A stretch of 64,000 nt of DNA from Coxiella endosymbiont of Amblyomma sculptum (lineage in GTDB: Bacteria > Pseudomonadota > Gammaproteobacteria > Coxiellales > Coxiellaceae): the NCBI RefSeq assembly GCF_009883795.1, contig NZ_CP033868.1:238501-302500 (forward strand). The letters run 5' to 3'. The number at the start of each line of letters is the position of its first letter. Position 1 is the first letter of the stretch. Below are positions 9,539-19,400 of the stretch, in pieces. The notes under the pieces were generated by a model. It was not told the DNA's origin. It saw only the letters and a program-made list of their open reading frames with translations, and did not search any database. The position numbers and the translations under genes were made by a program.

Positions 9539-9816
9539 TAGAATCTTGTTAGTTGTTTGTGAAGTTTGTTCTTGTTGTATACAACATAGGAAACTTATTT
9601 CTATAAGAAGACAATTCAATTTCCTTTTACAGAGACTTGCAATATTCTATCGAGGAAAAAGTCTTTTATGCAACAAAACTTGTCTTTCGTTTGTTTCATT
9701 AAGAAAATTCGGAGTTGTATTCCTACAAATCGGATTGACACAGAAAGAAAATGTTTTCACTATAAATAATATCGTTTGACTGTTTTGAAAAGCCAACTTT
9801 TCATATAGAAAAAATA

Positions 9817-10374
9817 CTATCCGATTCTTAATATCTTTCCGGTGACAGCATCTCGAATTTCGGTAGGTCGTGCGGAAGATCCAAGAGGTCCTTTAAGAAT
9901 GACATCAATTTTATCACCAAACGTTTCTTCTAAGGTTTTTATATCCTGTATGGGTGAATTTCCTTCAAAATTGGCGCTAGTTGAAATAATGGGTTTTCCA
10001 AAATAGGAACAAAGCAGTCTGGATAGCGGATGAGCAGTAATTCGAATAGCAATAGTGGTATGGCATCCGTGTATCCAATACGGTGCTGTAGATTTTGTAG
10101 GAAAAATCCACGTAGTAGGACCAGGCCATGTGCTGAAAACTCGAGACAATCTTTTGGGATCTAAAGATCGAATCAGAAATTCTGCTTGCTTCCACTCTGA
10201 AGCAATTAGAATAAAACCCTTTTTGATTGAGCGGTTTTTGAGGAGAAGCAATTGAGTAACAGAATAAAAATTAAAAGGATCGCATCCAAGACCATAGACG
10301 GCTTCAGTGGGATAAGCAATTACTTTTCCTCTTTTCAAAGCTTCGGCAGCTTCTTTAACAGATCTTGTTATCAT
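9817..10374 (-). CDS. tsaC: Threonylcarbamoyl-AMP synthase (TsaC/YrdC/Sua5 family)
   Basis: Makes threonylcarbamoyl-adenylate from threonine, bicarbonate and ATP for the t6A37 modification of ANN-decoding tRNAs. The 185-residue product matches short TsaC: N-terminal [20 protein letters not shown], then the KxR-type element [13 protein letters not shown] and the [11 protein letters not shown] motif near residue 145. The start is set at 10374 because that ATG overlaps the purE stop as ATGA; longer upstream frames merely run through purE. Confidence 0.92.
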   Translation of the reverse strand: MITRSVKEAAEALKRGKVIAYPTEAVYGLGCDPFNFYSVTQLLLLKNRSIKKGFILIASEWKQAEFLIRSLDPKRLSRVFSTWPGPTTWIFPTKSTAPYWIHGCHTTIAIRITAHPLSRLLCSYFGKPIISTSANFEGNSPIQDIKTLEETFGDKIDVILKGPLGSSARPTEIRDAVTGKILRIG

Positions 10375-10889
10375 TTGTGTTTTTCTACATGCAAAGCAGC
10401 CTGAAGCTTTTCGTCTGCGCTTTTTATAAGATTTTGGATTTCCGCTCTCTTCGCTCTCAATTTTTCGGAAATGGTCGAATTTCCGATCGCAATAATTTGT
10501 GCAGCCAAGAGAGCGGCGTTTTTGGCTCCGGCTTTTCCGATAGTAGTACAAGCGACAGGAACCCCTCCAGGCATTTGAACAGTAGAAAGAAGAGCATCTA
10601 GTCCACCCAAGTTATCGGTAGCTATAGGAACTCCAATAACAGGCCTGATGGTATACGAGGCTACAGTACCTGCCAGGTGTGCGGCGAGTCCAGCGATCGC
10701 AACAAAGACAGCGCATCCTCGTTTCTCAGCTTTTTCAACAAAATTTCTAGTGGCTTCCGGAGTTCGATGAGCAGAACAAATACGGGCTTCAAAAGAAATA
10801 TTTAGTGATTTTAATTCAGTAAAAGTTGTTTTTGCAATCGGCAAATTGTTGTTAGAACCTATTAGAACAGCGACAAAAGATTTACTCAT
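10371..10889 (-). CDS. purE: N5-carboxyaminoimidazole ribonucleotide mutase (PurE), altered active-site loop
   Basis: Class I PurE converts N5-CAIR to CAIR in purine synthesis. The 172-residue protein keeps SAHRTPEA (catalytic His region), [16 protein letters not shown] and the glycine-rich [16 protein letters not shown]. The first substrate loop, usually GSxSD, reads GSNNN here, so the conserved Ser and Asp that contact substrate are both Asn. The usual AAHLPG reads AAHLAG. The ATG at 10889 overlaps the topA stop (ATGA), and the purE stop overlaps tsaC in the same way. A PurE label is secure; full activity is less so. Confidence 0.9.
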   Translation of the reverse strand: MSKSFVAVLIGSNNNLPIAKTTFTELKSLNISFEARICSAHRTPEATRNFVEKAEKRGCAVFVAIAGLAAHLAGTVASYTIRPVIGVPIATDNLGGLDALLSTVQMPGGVPVACTTIGKAGAKNAALLAAQIIAIGNSTISEKLRAKRAEIQNLIKSADEKLQAALHVEKHK

Positions 10890-13195
10890 CCGAAAAATTT
10901 CTCCTTTTTTGCAAAATAAGGTTTCGAAAAATTGCAATTTTTTTGGGCGCATACTTCTTCTACTCCTCGAGTTTTCGTTTTTTTTATCAACAAGATAGGC
11001 CAATGGCATATAGGACACTCTTGAGAGAGTGGCGCATTCCAAATTGTATAGTTGCAATTTGGATATTTGGTACATGAATAAAACATTTTTCCTTGACGAG
11101 ACTTTCGTTGTAAAAGAGTACCTTCGTTGCATTTGGGACAGATAATTTTTGTATCTTTGGGTTTTTCCAACGATTCTATGTAGCGACAATTCGGATAATT
11201 GCAGCAACCAATAAATTTTCCGTAACGTCCGATTTTGATGACAAGATTAGATTGGCATTCCGGACATTGCCGATCTTTTTCGATGAGTTGTTTTGAAGAA
11301 CTTACAGCAGTATTCTCTACATTGAGAGTGTAACTACAACTAGGATAGGCAGTGCATCCGATGAAACGCCCCTGTTTACCTAGTCGAATAGATAATTGGG
11401 ATTCGCATTTAGGACATTTTCTATCAATTTTTTCTTCTACTACATCGCTACGTTTAACAGTACTGTTAACAACATCAACAAGGTTTTTGAAAGGAAACCA
11501 AAAGTTTTCCAATACTGAAGTCCAAGATTTCTCTCCTCGAGAAATACTATCCAATGCGTCTTCTAATTTTGCTGTGAACTTATAGTCTGTATATTTGGTG
11601 AAGTAATGAGTCAAAAATTGATTAACAACGCGGCCCATATCTGTGGCAACGAAGTATTTTCTGTCGCTCATTTCAACATACTTGCGATTTTTCAATACAG
11701 AAATAATATTTGTGTAAGTAGAAGGACGTCCAATATCATATTTTCCCAGTTCCTTAATCAAACTCGCTTCAGTATACCGAGACGTAGGTTCGGTAAAGTG
11801 TTGTGTACTTTTAAAACTACTAATGGCAACAGCTTGTTTCTCTTTCAAAGAGGACAATATTTTGTATCTCCTTTCGCTGTCTGATACTTCACTACTGTCA
11901 GTTTCTCTATAAACGGTGATGTAACCTGATTCGGCCGTAGTGGAATGGCTGGAACGAAAACAAATGCCGGACGCCACCAGATCAACAGCAATTGTATATA
12001 AAATAGTGTCGATCATTTGGCAAGCAACTGTTCGTTTCCAAATTAAGGCGTATAATTTCAATTGGTCGTTTGTTAGATATTTTTGTAAATTTTCGGGAAG
12101 TCGAAAAATTGAAGTGGGTCGAATAGCCTCATGTGCTTCTTGAGCATTCTTAGATTGATTTTTATAGATACGTGCTTCTTTTGGTAAATTTTTTTGTCCA
12201 TATTTTTTACGAATAAATTCTCGAATTGTTTCTATAGATTCCGGAGATAATGTGACGGAATCTGTACGAATATAAGTAATGAGACCTATTGCGCCTTCAT
12301 TTTCAATTTCAATACCTTCGTACAATTCTTGAGAGATTTTCATAGCCTTAGAAGCGGAAAATCCTAATTTTCGTATAGATTCTTGCTGCATTGTAGAAGT
12401 GATGAAAGGCGGAGGAGGACTGCGTTTACGTTTTTTCTTGATGATCTTGTTGACTGTAAGTCTTCCATTGGAAGATTTTTCGATATTTCTGGAAACATCT
12501 TGCATTTCTTTTTCTAGAACTATAGAAAATTTCTTAATCTTTCTGTTTTGGAACTCAATTAATTGGGCATCAAAATTTTGTTTCTGAAACCGAAAATACG
12601 CATGTAGAGTCCAATATTGTTGACTTTTGAAATTTTCAATTTCAATTTCTCTTTCTACAATCATACGTAATGCAGGGCTTTGTACGCGACCTGCAGAAAG
12701 TCCTGGTCGAATTTTTAACCATAATAACGGAGACAAGTTAAAACCAACCAAATAGTCCAATGCACGTCGCGCTTGTTGTGCGTTTACTAAATCCATCAGG
12801 ATTTCACGCGGACTTTTCATAGCTTTTTGTATGGCTTCTTTGGTAATTTGATGAAATGCAATTCGGGAAAATTTTTTGTTTTTTAGAACATTTTTAGTAT
12901 CCAATACTTGTTTTATGTGCCAAGCGATCGCTTCACCTTCACGATCCGGATCTGTGGCTATGAAAAAATTTTCACAATGTTGTAAAACTTTTTCGATAGC
13001 TTGCATATAGCAACTGTTTCGTTCTATTTCTTGATAATACATTTTAAAATTATTGGATGGATCTACGCCTTTCTTAGGAATTAGATCGCGAACATGTCCA
13101 TAAGAAGACATTACTCTGAAGTCTTTACCCAAATATTGGGCTATTGTCTTGGCTTTAGTAGGCGATTCGACTACTACTAAAGATTGTATCGTCAT
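10886..13195 (-). CDS. topA: DNA topoisomerase I
   Basis: Type IA topoisomerase that relaxes negative supercoils. N-terminal TOPRIM domain (VVVESPTKAKTIAQYLG, later DPDREGEAIAWH), active-site tyrosine in GLITYIRTDS near residue 310, and four C-terminal cysteine zinc-ribbon repeats from about residue 590, the last (CPICHWPILL) degenerate in its second half. 769 residues; E. coli TopA has 865. The ATG start follows GGGG at moderate spacing. Its stop overlaps purE's start, so the unrelated trio topA-purE-tsaC is likely translated from one message. Confidence 0.97.
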   Translation of the reverse strand: MTIQSLVVVESPTKAKTIAQYLGKDFRVMSSYGHVRDLIPKKGVDPSNNFKMYYQEIERNSCYMQAIEKVLQHCENFFIATDPDREGEAIAWHIKQVLDTKNVLKNKKFSRIAFHQITKEAIQKAMKSPREILMDLVNAQQARRALDYLVGFNLSPLLWLKIRPGLSAGRVQSPALRMIVEREIEIENFKSQQYWTLHAYFRFQKQNFDAQLIEFQNRKIKKFSIVLEKEMQDVSRNIEKSSNGRLTVNKIIKKKRKRSPPPPFITSTMQQESIRKLGFSASKAMKISQELYEGIEIENEGAIGLITYIRTDSVTLSPESIETIREFIRKKYGQKNLPKEARIYKNQSKNAQEAHEAIRPTSIFRLPENLQKYLTNDQLKLYALIWKRTVACQMIDTILYTIAVDLVASGICFRSSHSTTAESGYITVYRETDSSEVSDSERRYKILSSLKEKQAVAISSFKSTQHFTEPTSRYTEASLIKELGKYDIGRPSTYTNIISVLKNRKYVEMSDRKYFVATDMGRVVNQFLTHYFTKYTDYKFTAKLEDALDSISRGEKSWTSVLENFWFPFKNLVDVVNSTVKRSDVVEEKIDRKCPKCESQLSIRLGKQGRFIGCTAYPSCSYTLNVENTAVSSSKQLIEKDRQCPECQSNLVIKIGRYGKFIGCCNYPNCRYIESLEKPKDTKIICPKCNEGTLLQRKSRQGKMFYSCTKYPNCNYTIWNAPLSQECPICHWPILLIKKTKTRGVEEVCAQKNCNFSKPYFAKKEKFFG

Positions 13196-13508
13196 TACCC
13201 CTTCAACCCTATTCGAAAGAAATTTATGAGTATGGGAAAAGTATTCTTAATTAAGTGTACAATGTTTGCGTCTTCTTAAAAAGAAGAATCGGGAAGGTTT
13301 TTATTATCAAACAGAAATCGACTTAATTGCGATGAAAAATGGTAAATGATGAACGAAATAACACAAATACTAATCAACTGCAGTTTAATTTTTCGGATAT
13401 GTTAGAATTTCCTTTGTACAAGAAAACAAATGATGGATAAATCTATATCAAAAATCGAAATGATAAAAATGATACACTTTTTTGTGGAAAGAAGGCCGTA
13501 GGATAGTT
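13196..13508. other. Divergent intergenic region topA/fmt
   Basis: About 310 bp between the divergent topA and fmt starts. It is A+T-rich and must hold both promoters, but I cannot pick a convincing hexamer pair. def, which often precedes fmt, is not here. Confidence 0.5.
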
Positions 13509-14462
13509 GTGTCTCTTAATATCGTCTTTGCTGGAACGTCTTTATTTTCTGTACCGATACTTCAAGCGCTAATAGAATCCAGAAAGCATCGGATAGTTGC
13601 CGTTTGTACACAACCCGATCGACCAGCAGGTCGTGGACGAAGAACGATACAGAATCCTGTTAGGGATTTTCTAGCTGCATCTCAAAAAATAAACATTTTT
13701 CAACCTATATTATTTAAAGAGGAAGAAGAGAGAGAAATAAGAAATTTGAAAGCCGACATTATGATAGTTGCGGCTTATGGATTATTTCTGCCTAATAAAA
13801 TTCTATCTGCTTATCGATTTGGATGTGTTAATATCCACGCTTCTCTTTTGCCTCGGTGGCGGGGAGCTTCTCCTATTCAACACACTATTTTATCGGGAGA
13901 TCAAAAATCAGGTATAACTATCGTACAAATGGACGAAAGATTGGACGCAGGAGATATTCTGGCGCAGAAATCTACTTTTATCAAAAAAGAAGATACAACC
14001 GGAACTCTTTGTAAACGTCTTGCAACACTTGGTTCCAGATTGTTAATGAATATCTTGGATAGAATTGAATCAGGAACTACCGTTCGAATAATAAAACAAA
14101 ACACCAACCGCGTTACTTATGCTCCTAAAATCCAAAAAAAGGACGCTGAGATTGATTGGAATGATTCCGCTATCAATCTGGAAAGACAAGTACGTGCATT
14201 CAATCCACATCCTATCGCTTTTACTTATTTTAAGAACCAACCACTCCGAATTTGGAAAGCAGAAGCTCTTTTGGAAAAAGCTCTTTTGGAACCGGGTAAT
14301 ATAATTCGATTACATCGTAAGGGATTGGATGTGGCTACCGGCGATGGTGGGATTTTACGTATTCATCAGCTGCAGTTTCCCGGAAAACGTACCCAAATAG
14401 CTTGGGATTTTATCAATGCCTATTGGAAAGAATTGCATCCAGGACAAACTGTTTTAGGTTGA
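13509..14462 (+). CDS. fmt: Methionyl-tRNA formyltransferase
   Basis: Formylates the methionine on initiator tRNA using 10-formyl-THF. N-terminal formyltransferase domain with the catalytic Asn-His region VNIHASLLPRWRGASPIQ and the later DERLDAGDIL motif; the C-terminal tRNA-binding domain starts around residue 205. The GTG at 13509 is chosen because AGGA sits five bases upstream and the product then begins MSLNIVFAG, as in the family; a TTG at 13482 is the alternative. 317 residues is normal. A possible rsmB fragment follows, matching the common fmt-rsmB order. Confidence 0.95.
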   Translation: MSLNIVFAGTSLFSVPILQALIESRKHRIVAVCTQPDRPAGRGRRTIQNPVRDFLAASQKINIFQPILFKEEEEREIRNLKADIMIVAAYGLFLPNKILSAYRFGCVNIHASLLPRWRGASPIQHTILSGDQKSGITIVQMDERLDAGDILAQKSTFIKKEDTTGTLCKRLATLGSRLLMNILDRIESGTTVRIIKQNTNRVTYAPKIQKKDAEIDWNDSAINLERQVRAFNPHPIAFTYFKNQPLRIWKAEALLEKALLEPGNIIRLHRKGLDVATGDGGILRIHQLQFPGKRTQIAWDFINAYWKELHPGQTVLG

Positions 14463-14467
14463 AGTAC

Positions 14468-14722
14468 ATGCAAAATTTGCAGGATACAAAAAGTTTATTA
14501 TATCAAATTGTAATACAGTCATTATGCCAATTTAGTAAGTTTTGTATGGTGAATTTAAATAAATTTTGGTCAATCGGAGAAATTTTTTCTTTTGAGGTTT
14601 TCTCCTATTCTTTGTTTCTCTTGAGGGTACAATCCATTTTAGAGGAATTTTGGAAATTTGACTATTTTTTAGAAGTCAGATGGGATTATTTTTCTTGTTT
14701 TTCTTATAGTGAAACTTTTTAA
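14468..14722 (+). pseudogene. rsmB: Possible N-terminal fragment of rsmB
   Basis: An open frame of 84 codons starts with ATG six bases after fmt, where rsmB (16S rRNA m5C967 methyltransferase) usually stands. The pieces SLLYQIVIQSLCQFSK and EIFSFEVFSYSLFLLR resemble the NusB-like N-terminal domain of RsmB (the E-x-C-F-G-V-L-R region), but no methyltransferase domain follows. Phe and Ser content is high, as in decaying sequence. It may be noise; the position is the main argument. The remaining 155 bp to folA shows nothing. Confidence 0.35.
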
Positions 14723-14877
14723 TGTTCTAAAATTGAGAATATAGAAAGAAGACGGTATTCTACGTCGGAAAAAGTCTTTAGATTGAATCTTTTCTTTAAC
14801 TGAAAAACTCCTCGAGTTTTTTGTACACGAAAGATTTGTGCTTTAGGTAATGGGTAAAGCAAAAACGCTTTTGAACA

Positions 14878-15378
14878 ATGAATACATGTAAAACAATCGT
14901 CACTCTTGTCGCCGCTATGGATAGAAATCGTGCTATTGGCTATCGAAATCGTCTGCCATGGCATCTGCCCGCTGATTTGAATCACTTCAAATCAGTTACT
15001 TTGAGACATTCAATAGTTATGGGTCGTAAGACCTTTGAAAGTATTGGTAAACCAATGCCTTTTCGCAATAATGTTGTGATTACCCGGAAAGAAAGTACCC
15101 TCATTAGAGGGTGTGTTGTTTTCCATTCCTTCGATGAAGCCCTGGACGCTCTATCGGGAAAATCTGAAATTATGGTTATCGGAGGAGGAGAACTTTTTAA
15201 AGAAGCTTTACCGAAAGCGCGTAGAATGGTCTTAACAATTATTGAATACGATTTTGAGGGGGATACTTATTTTCCTATTTGGAATGATAAAGAATGGTTT
15301 GTCTCTTCCAGAGAAGACCATATGTCAAATAAAGACAATAATTTCCGCTTTAGTTTTTTAGAATTAAAAAGAAAATAA
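14878..15378 (+). CDS. folA: Dihydrofolate reductase
   Basis: NADPH-dependent reduction of dihydrofolate to tetrahydrofolate. The 166-residue product has VAAMDRNRAIGYRNRLPWHLPADL, with the catalytic acidic residue in LPADL, the MGRKTFESIGKPMP cofactor segment and MVIGGGELF. This is full length for a chromosomal DHFR. It faces apaH, in the folA-apaH-(apaG)-rsmA-pdxA-surA neighbourhood known from enterobacteria. No clear Shine-Dalgarno is seen before the ATG. Confidence 0.95.
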   Translation: MNTCKTIVTLVAAMDRNRAIGYRNRLPWHLPADLNHFKSVTLRHSIVMGRKTFESIGKPMPFRNNVVITRKESTLIRGCVVFHSFDEALDALSGKSEIMVIGGGELFKEALPKARRMVLTIIEYDFEGDTYFPIWNDKEWFVSSREDHMSNKDNNFRFSFLELKRK

Positions 15379-15585
15379 AACAAACAGCGTCTTATATAGT
15401 TTTCAACTGCATCTTTAAAAACTTCATTTCTATTATAAGAAAATTTATAAGAAAATTGATTATTGATTGAAGAATTACCGAGCAACATGTATACAAAAAT
15501 ACAGTATCGGTAATGGAAGCATTTCTCTTTCTTTTCTTAAAAAAATTCGTATCTCTAAATAACGAAACATCTATATGTATGATTC

Positions 15586-16446
15586 TCATATATTCGAGCA
15601 AGGGAAATGCGATACAGAACAAGAAGAACGACAAGAGACAACAAATCTTTGTTTGGTCTCGAGTTCTAACGCGGTAAGTTGATGACCCCACGAACACCCC
15701 GTATCCAATGCATAACAATTGGGAGTATTGCACTTTCCATTGAGTGCGGACCAGTGGCCAAAAAAGATGTCGATTTGTCTTCTGTCAGACTGTTTCCAGT
15801 TCCAATTGAACCAAGGCTGAAGATATTTTCTCGTATTTTTCGTATTCGTTATTTCAATTTTTTTCAATACAACTCCCCCTTTTTCGTCACAAAAACGCAT
15901 ACGTGTAAACACATTAGTAATGTACCGAAGACGATCTTGTCCCACAAGACTATTACTCCATTGAGAGGGTTCGTTTCCAAACAAGCTTTTGAGAAAATCC
16001 TTAAAATATATTCCCTGTAAAGCGGACGATACTTCTCTAGAATATTGAAGACTGTCTGCTATAGACCATTGTGGAGGTAATCCAGCATGTACCAAGAGCA
16101 CGCGATTTTTTTTTTCGTAATGAAGTAGAGGAAAACACTGCAACCATTCTAAAAGCTCTATTTTATCTGGAGTTTCCAGAATATCATGTAAAGTATGCTT
16201 ATAAGAATTTTCTGAAAGAAGTCCATAGCCCAAAATTAGCAGAAACAAATCATGATTACCAAGGACTACCAATGGTGTATCAAGAGATTTGACAAACCGC
16301 AACACCTCAAGGGAATTAGGACCTCGATTAACGAGATCCCCTACAAAACCCAACCGATCTTGAGAGGGATCAAACCGAATCACATTCAACAACGCTTTTA
16401 ATTCGCGAAAACACCCATGAACGTCTCCAATAATATATGTACTCAC
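15586..16446 (-). CDS. apaH: Symmetrical bis(5'-nucleosyl)-tetraphosphatase
   Basis: Hydrolyses Ap4A to two ADP, lowering alarmone levels under stress. Calcineurin-type phosphoesterase motifs in order: GDVHGC (residue 7), GDLVNRGP (about 36), LGNHDLF (about 62), with later metal ligands HAGLPPQW and FFGHWS. 286 residues against 280 in E. coli. The start is GTG. It lies downstream of rsmA on the same strand, but the intervening apaG is missing. Confidence 0.95.
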   Translation of the reverse strand: MSTYIIGDVHGCFRELKALLNVIRFDPSQDRLGFVGDLVNRGPNSLEVLRFVKSLDTPLVVLGNHDLFLLILGYGLLSENSYKHTLHDILETPDKIELLEWLQCFPLLHYEKKNRVLLVHAGLPPQWSIADSLQYSREVSSALQGIYFKDFLKSLFGNEPSQWSNSLVGQDRLRYITNVFTRMRFCDEKGGVVLKKIEITNTKNTRKYLQPWFNWNWKQSDRRQIDIFFGHWSALNGKCNTPNCYALDTGCSWGHQLTALELETKQRFVVSCRSSCSVSHFPCSNI

Positions 16447-16696
16447 TCGTTCATTTTTTGCTCAATTGAAAGTATTTGGACTTAAAAATAACCCACAACT
16501 CGACAGGCATTGCGCCGCAATTATACAATAAAGTGCGTACAGGAAACAATGATTTTTTAGAACACAAAACAGTACGTGATAAAATTTGACGCAAAACATG
16601 AAGAAAAATGTGTGATCAGTTTGGTAGCGTAAAGAAAACAACAAATTCTTTTTGCAATATTAAGGAAAGTCCAAAAATTTTTAGTGTTGATAAAAT
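16447..16696 (-). pseudogene. apaG: apaG position; only a faint trace
   Basis: apaG normally stands between rsmA and apaH. Here there are 250 non-coding bases. On the minus strand one reading, NCGAMPVEL, resembles the N-x-G-x-x-P-V-x-L element of ApaG, but nothing else does. Low confidence: a gap with a possible trace. Confidence 0.25.
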
Positions 16697-17482
16697 TTAC
16701 AATTGTTTTATAGCAGTACTAATTTTCATAAAATCTTCCCTTCCTAATTCTTGAGGGCGTGCTTGCGGATTAACATCAATTGCATCCCATTTTTTGATAG
16801 ATACTATTTTTTTCAACGCGTTAGAAATTGTCTTGCGACGATAAGTGAATGCTTCTTTAACAAGAACGTTAAAGAAATTTAAATTTTTTAAGATTGTAGT
16901 GTTCATTTTTCGTGGAATCAATCGAATGAAAGCTGATTCTATTTTGGGCGGGGGAAAGAAAGCGCTAGGAGGAACGCTAAACAATAAAGTACCGTCGCAA
17001 AAAAACTGAGTCATAACGCTTAAACGACCGTAATTTGTGTTGCCTACTGAAGCGATCAATCGTAATGCAACCTCCTTTTGGAGCATAAAATGCATATCTT
17101 TAATGCATTCAATATGAGCAAATAAGCGAAAAAGTAGGGGAATCGAGATGTTATAAGGTAAATTTCCAACGATACGCAGTGGTGCATGCATATGTTCTAA
17201 GGAGGAAAAACTAAATTTCAATACATCTGATTGGTAAATCACTAAATTTTGAGAAGAATACTGTTTCTGCAAAAGAGCTACGAGATCTCGATCGATTTCT
17301 ATCAGAATTAATTTGATACACCTGTTTATTAGAAAACCAGTTAATGCTCCCTGACCGGGGCCAATTTCTACTATCACATCGGTTTTTTTAGGATGTACGT
17401 CTTTAATGATTTTCTGTAAGACAGTGCAATCTTTAAGAAAGTGTTGACCAAAACGTTTTCGTGGTGAACTAGGCCTATTCAT
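16697..17482 (-). CDS. rsmA: 16S rRNA dimethyladenosine transferase (KsgA)
   Basis: Dimethylates two adjacent adenines in helix 45 of 16S rRNA during late 30S assembly. 261 residues with [10 protein letters not shown] at the N-terminus, SAM-binding [11 protein letters not shown], the catalytic NLPYNIS motif and the C-terminal [14 protein letters not shown] region. Its ATG overlaps the pdxA stop (ATGA), indicating translational coupling in a surA-pdxA-rsmA operon. Confidence 0.97.
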   Translation of the reverse strand: MNRPSSPRKRFGQHFLKDCTVLQKIIKDVHPKKTDVIVEIGPGQGALTGFLINRCIKLILIEIDRDLVALLQKQYSSQNLVIYQSDVLKFSFSSLEHMHAPLRIVGNLPYNISIPLLFRLFAHIECIKDMHFMLQKEVALRLIASVGNTNYGRLSVMTQFFCDGTLLFSVPPSAFFPPPKIESAFIRLIPRKMNTTILKNLNFFNVLVKEAFTYRRKTISNALKKIVSIKKWDAIDVNPQARPQELGREDFMKISTAIKQL

Positions 17483-18405
17483 GAAATCTTTTGTGCCAGT
17501 TCGATTGCTCTAATTAGGCTTGTTTCATTAGCTACACCAGTTCCTGCAAGATTGAACGCCGTCCCGTGATCTACAGAAGTGCGTATGTAGGGCAATCCTA
17601 GTGTCATGTTTACTATATGATTAAAATTTAAAGCTTTAATTGGTGTTAATCCTTGATCGTGATACATTGCCAAAATGGCATCACAACTTCTAATTGCTAG
17701 GGGTGTAAATGCGGTATCGGATGAAAATGGACCTGTAAGAGAAAAACCCTCTCGATTAAGTAAATCCATAACAGGGATTATCGTTGATAATTCTTCTTTT
17801 CCTAGGAGTCCTTGCTCCCCCGCATGAGGATTTAGCCCACATAAAGCAATGATTGGCGTTTCAATTAAGAAATATTTTTTCAAACCTGAATGCAAAAGGC
17901 GAATACATTTTTCTAAAGATGATTTGTTAACTAAAGCGGGGACCTGAGACAAAGGAACGTGTGTCGTATACAATGCTACTTTTAAATCATCCGCTACGAA
18001 GAGCATTACAGTGTTTGTCACATTTGCATGTGTAGCTAGCCATTCTGTATGTCCAGTAAAAGGAATACCCGCATCGTTTATAACTGTTTTGCTTACCGGG
18101 CCTGTCACCAGAGCTTTGAAAGCTTTAATTAAACAACCATCAGCAGCAACTTGCAGTGTTTCTAAAACATATTCTGAATTTTTAGGATTCGGTTTTCCCA
18201 TTATGGAAAGCTCTTGCAGCGGAACGTGGTGTATCTCTACATTATCGGGAATCCTAAGACCAAGTGCTTTTGCTCTTTTTATTAATAAAGTGCGATCGGC
18301 AACAACAACAAAAGATATTGGAAGTTTTCGTTGGACCATCTTTATCACAATATCTGGTCCGATTCCTGCAGGTTCCCCTGGTGTGATAACAATAGGGTTT
18401 TTCAT
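17479..18405 (-). CDS. pdxA: 4-hydroxythreonine-4-phosphate dehydrogenase (PdxA)
   Basis: NAD-dependent oxidation in the DXP-dependent pathway to pyridoxal phosphate (vitamin B6). 308 residues, beginning [18 protein letters not shown]. Metal and substrate ligands are visible in FTGHTEWLA and in [14 protein letters not shown], followed by [10 protein letters not shown]. The start at 18405 is chosen over a frame 18 codons longer because it matches the family N-terminus and abuts the surA stop as TAATG. Co-transcribed with surA and rsmA. Confidence 0.96.
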   Translation of the reverse strand: MKNPIVITPGEPAGIGPDIVIKMVQRKLPISFVVVADRTLLIKRAKALGLRIPDNVEIHHVPLQELSIMGKPNPKNSEYVLETLQVAADGCLIKAFKALVTGPVSKTVINDAGIPFTGHTEWLATHANVTNTVMLFVADDLKVALYTTHVPLSQVPALVNKSSLEKCIRLLHSGLKKYFLIETPIIALCGLNPHAGEQGLLGKEELSTIIPVMDLLNREGFSLTGPFSSDTAFTPLAIRSCDAILAMYHDQGLTPIKALNFNHIVNMTLGLPYIRTSVDHGTAFNLAGTGVANETSLIRAIELAQKIS

Positions 18406-19400
18406 TAGAAATGAATACAGATACAGATATAAGACAAGCAACGCAATTGTCTTAGCCATTGTTGTAGTGCTTTCGCAAATTTTTTCTGATAAGCAACTTG
18501 CTGAATTTTTTGATCGTTAATTATATTTTGAGTTTTCTTTCCGAGAAGTTTGATAAGATGAAACCCATTGGGAGCCTTTATCGGACCGGTGATATCATTA
18601 GATTTCATTTTTTTAATGGAATTTATAAAGAGTTTGGGAAGATCATTAATCAATCGCCATCCGAAGTCGGTTCCAGAATAGACAGACATCTCAGATTCAA
18701 AATTTAATCCCCCATTAAGTTTTTTTAATATTGAATAAGCTTTATCCTTTGCGTAATTAATTTGATTTTGAGTAGGATTTTCGGGTATTGCAATCAATAT
18801 TTCAGCTATGTGGTAACAAATGGGAGTAGTAGTTTTTTGGTATTTCCTTTGGGCAGAAACAGCATCTTCTTTGTTAAGAACGATGTTGTTTGCCACCATT
18901 TGTCGTTCTAGTTTGGCAATAAGCAATTGCTCTTTTATTTGATTACGAAACTCTTGATAAGATATATTTTTCTGGAAAACTTTCTTTTTGAGAGTCGATT
19001 GGGACAATTGATTTTGGGATGCCATATTGGCAATAACTGTATTTACTTCCTTACTGCTGACTCTAATCTTGACCGTTTTGGCTAACTGCAATTGCAATTT
19101 CTGATAAATCAGTTGATCCATTGTTTGTTTTCGAAAGATTTTTTCATTAGGTATAGGGATGTGGTGTTGAATGAATTGTTGTTTTGCACTTGCTAGAGCG
19201 CGATTGAATTCACTTTGTGTAATGACTTCATTATTGATTACCGCGACGATTTGATCAAGTAATCTTTCTCGTACAGTGGAAATACCCGGCTTATGAGAGA
19301 AAGATTGCGCTGTACCGACGGTACTATTGATCATAAGAAGCGACATTACAATAAATTGAGAAATTCTTCTCAAAACTGTTTTTTCTATAGTACTTCGCAT
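18405..19400 (-). CDS. surA: SurA-like periplasmic chaperone with one parvulin domain
   Basis: Outer-membrane-protein chaperone/peptidyl-prolyl isomerase. A signal segment (VMSLLMINSTVGTAQ) precedes the N-terminal chaperone region starting DQIVAVINNEVITQSEF. A single parvulin-like domain spans about residues 195-295 (ICYHIAEILIAI to GFHLIKLLG), and a C-terminal helix QQWLRQLR matches the end of normal SurA. At 331 residues it lacks one of the two parvulin domains of E. coli SurA (428). lptD, its usual upstream neighbour and main client, is missing. Confidence 0.9.
   Translation of the reverse strand: MRSTIEKTVLRRISQFIVMSLLMINSTVGTAQSFSHKPGISTVRERLLDQIVAVINNEVITQSEFNRALASAKQQFIQHHIPIPNEKIFRKQTMDQLIYQKLQLQLAKTVKIRVSSKEVNTVIANMASQNQLSQSTLKKKVFQKNISYQEFRNQIKEQLLIAKLERQMVANNIVLNKEDAVSAQRKYQKTTTPICYHIAEILIAIPENPTQNQINYAKDKAYSILKKLNGGLNFESEMSVYSGTDFGWRLINDLPKLFINSIKKMKSNDITGPIKAPNGFHLIKLLGKKTQNIINDQKIQQVAYQKKFAKALQQWLRQLRCLSYICICIHF

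Noticed and set aside
9344..9779. Two short plus-strand frames around tRNA-Leu
   Set aside because: The first runs through the tRNA gene antisense; the second has no family features.
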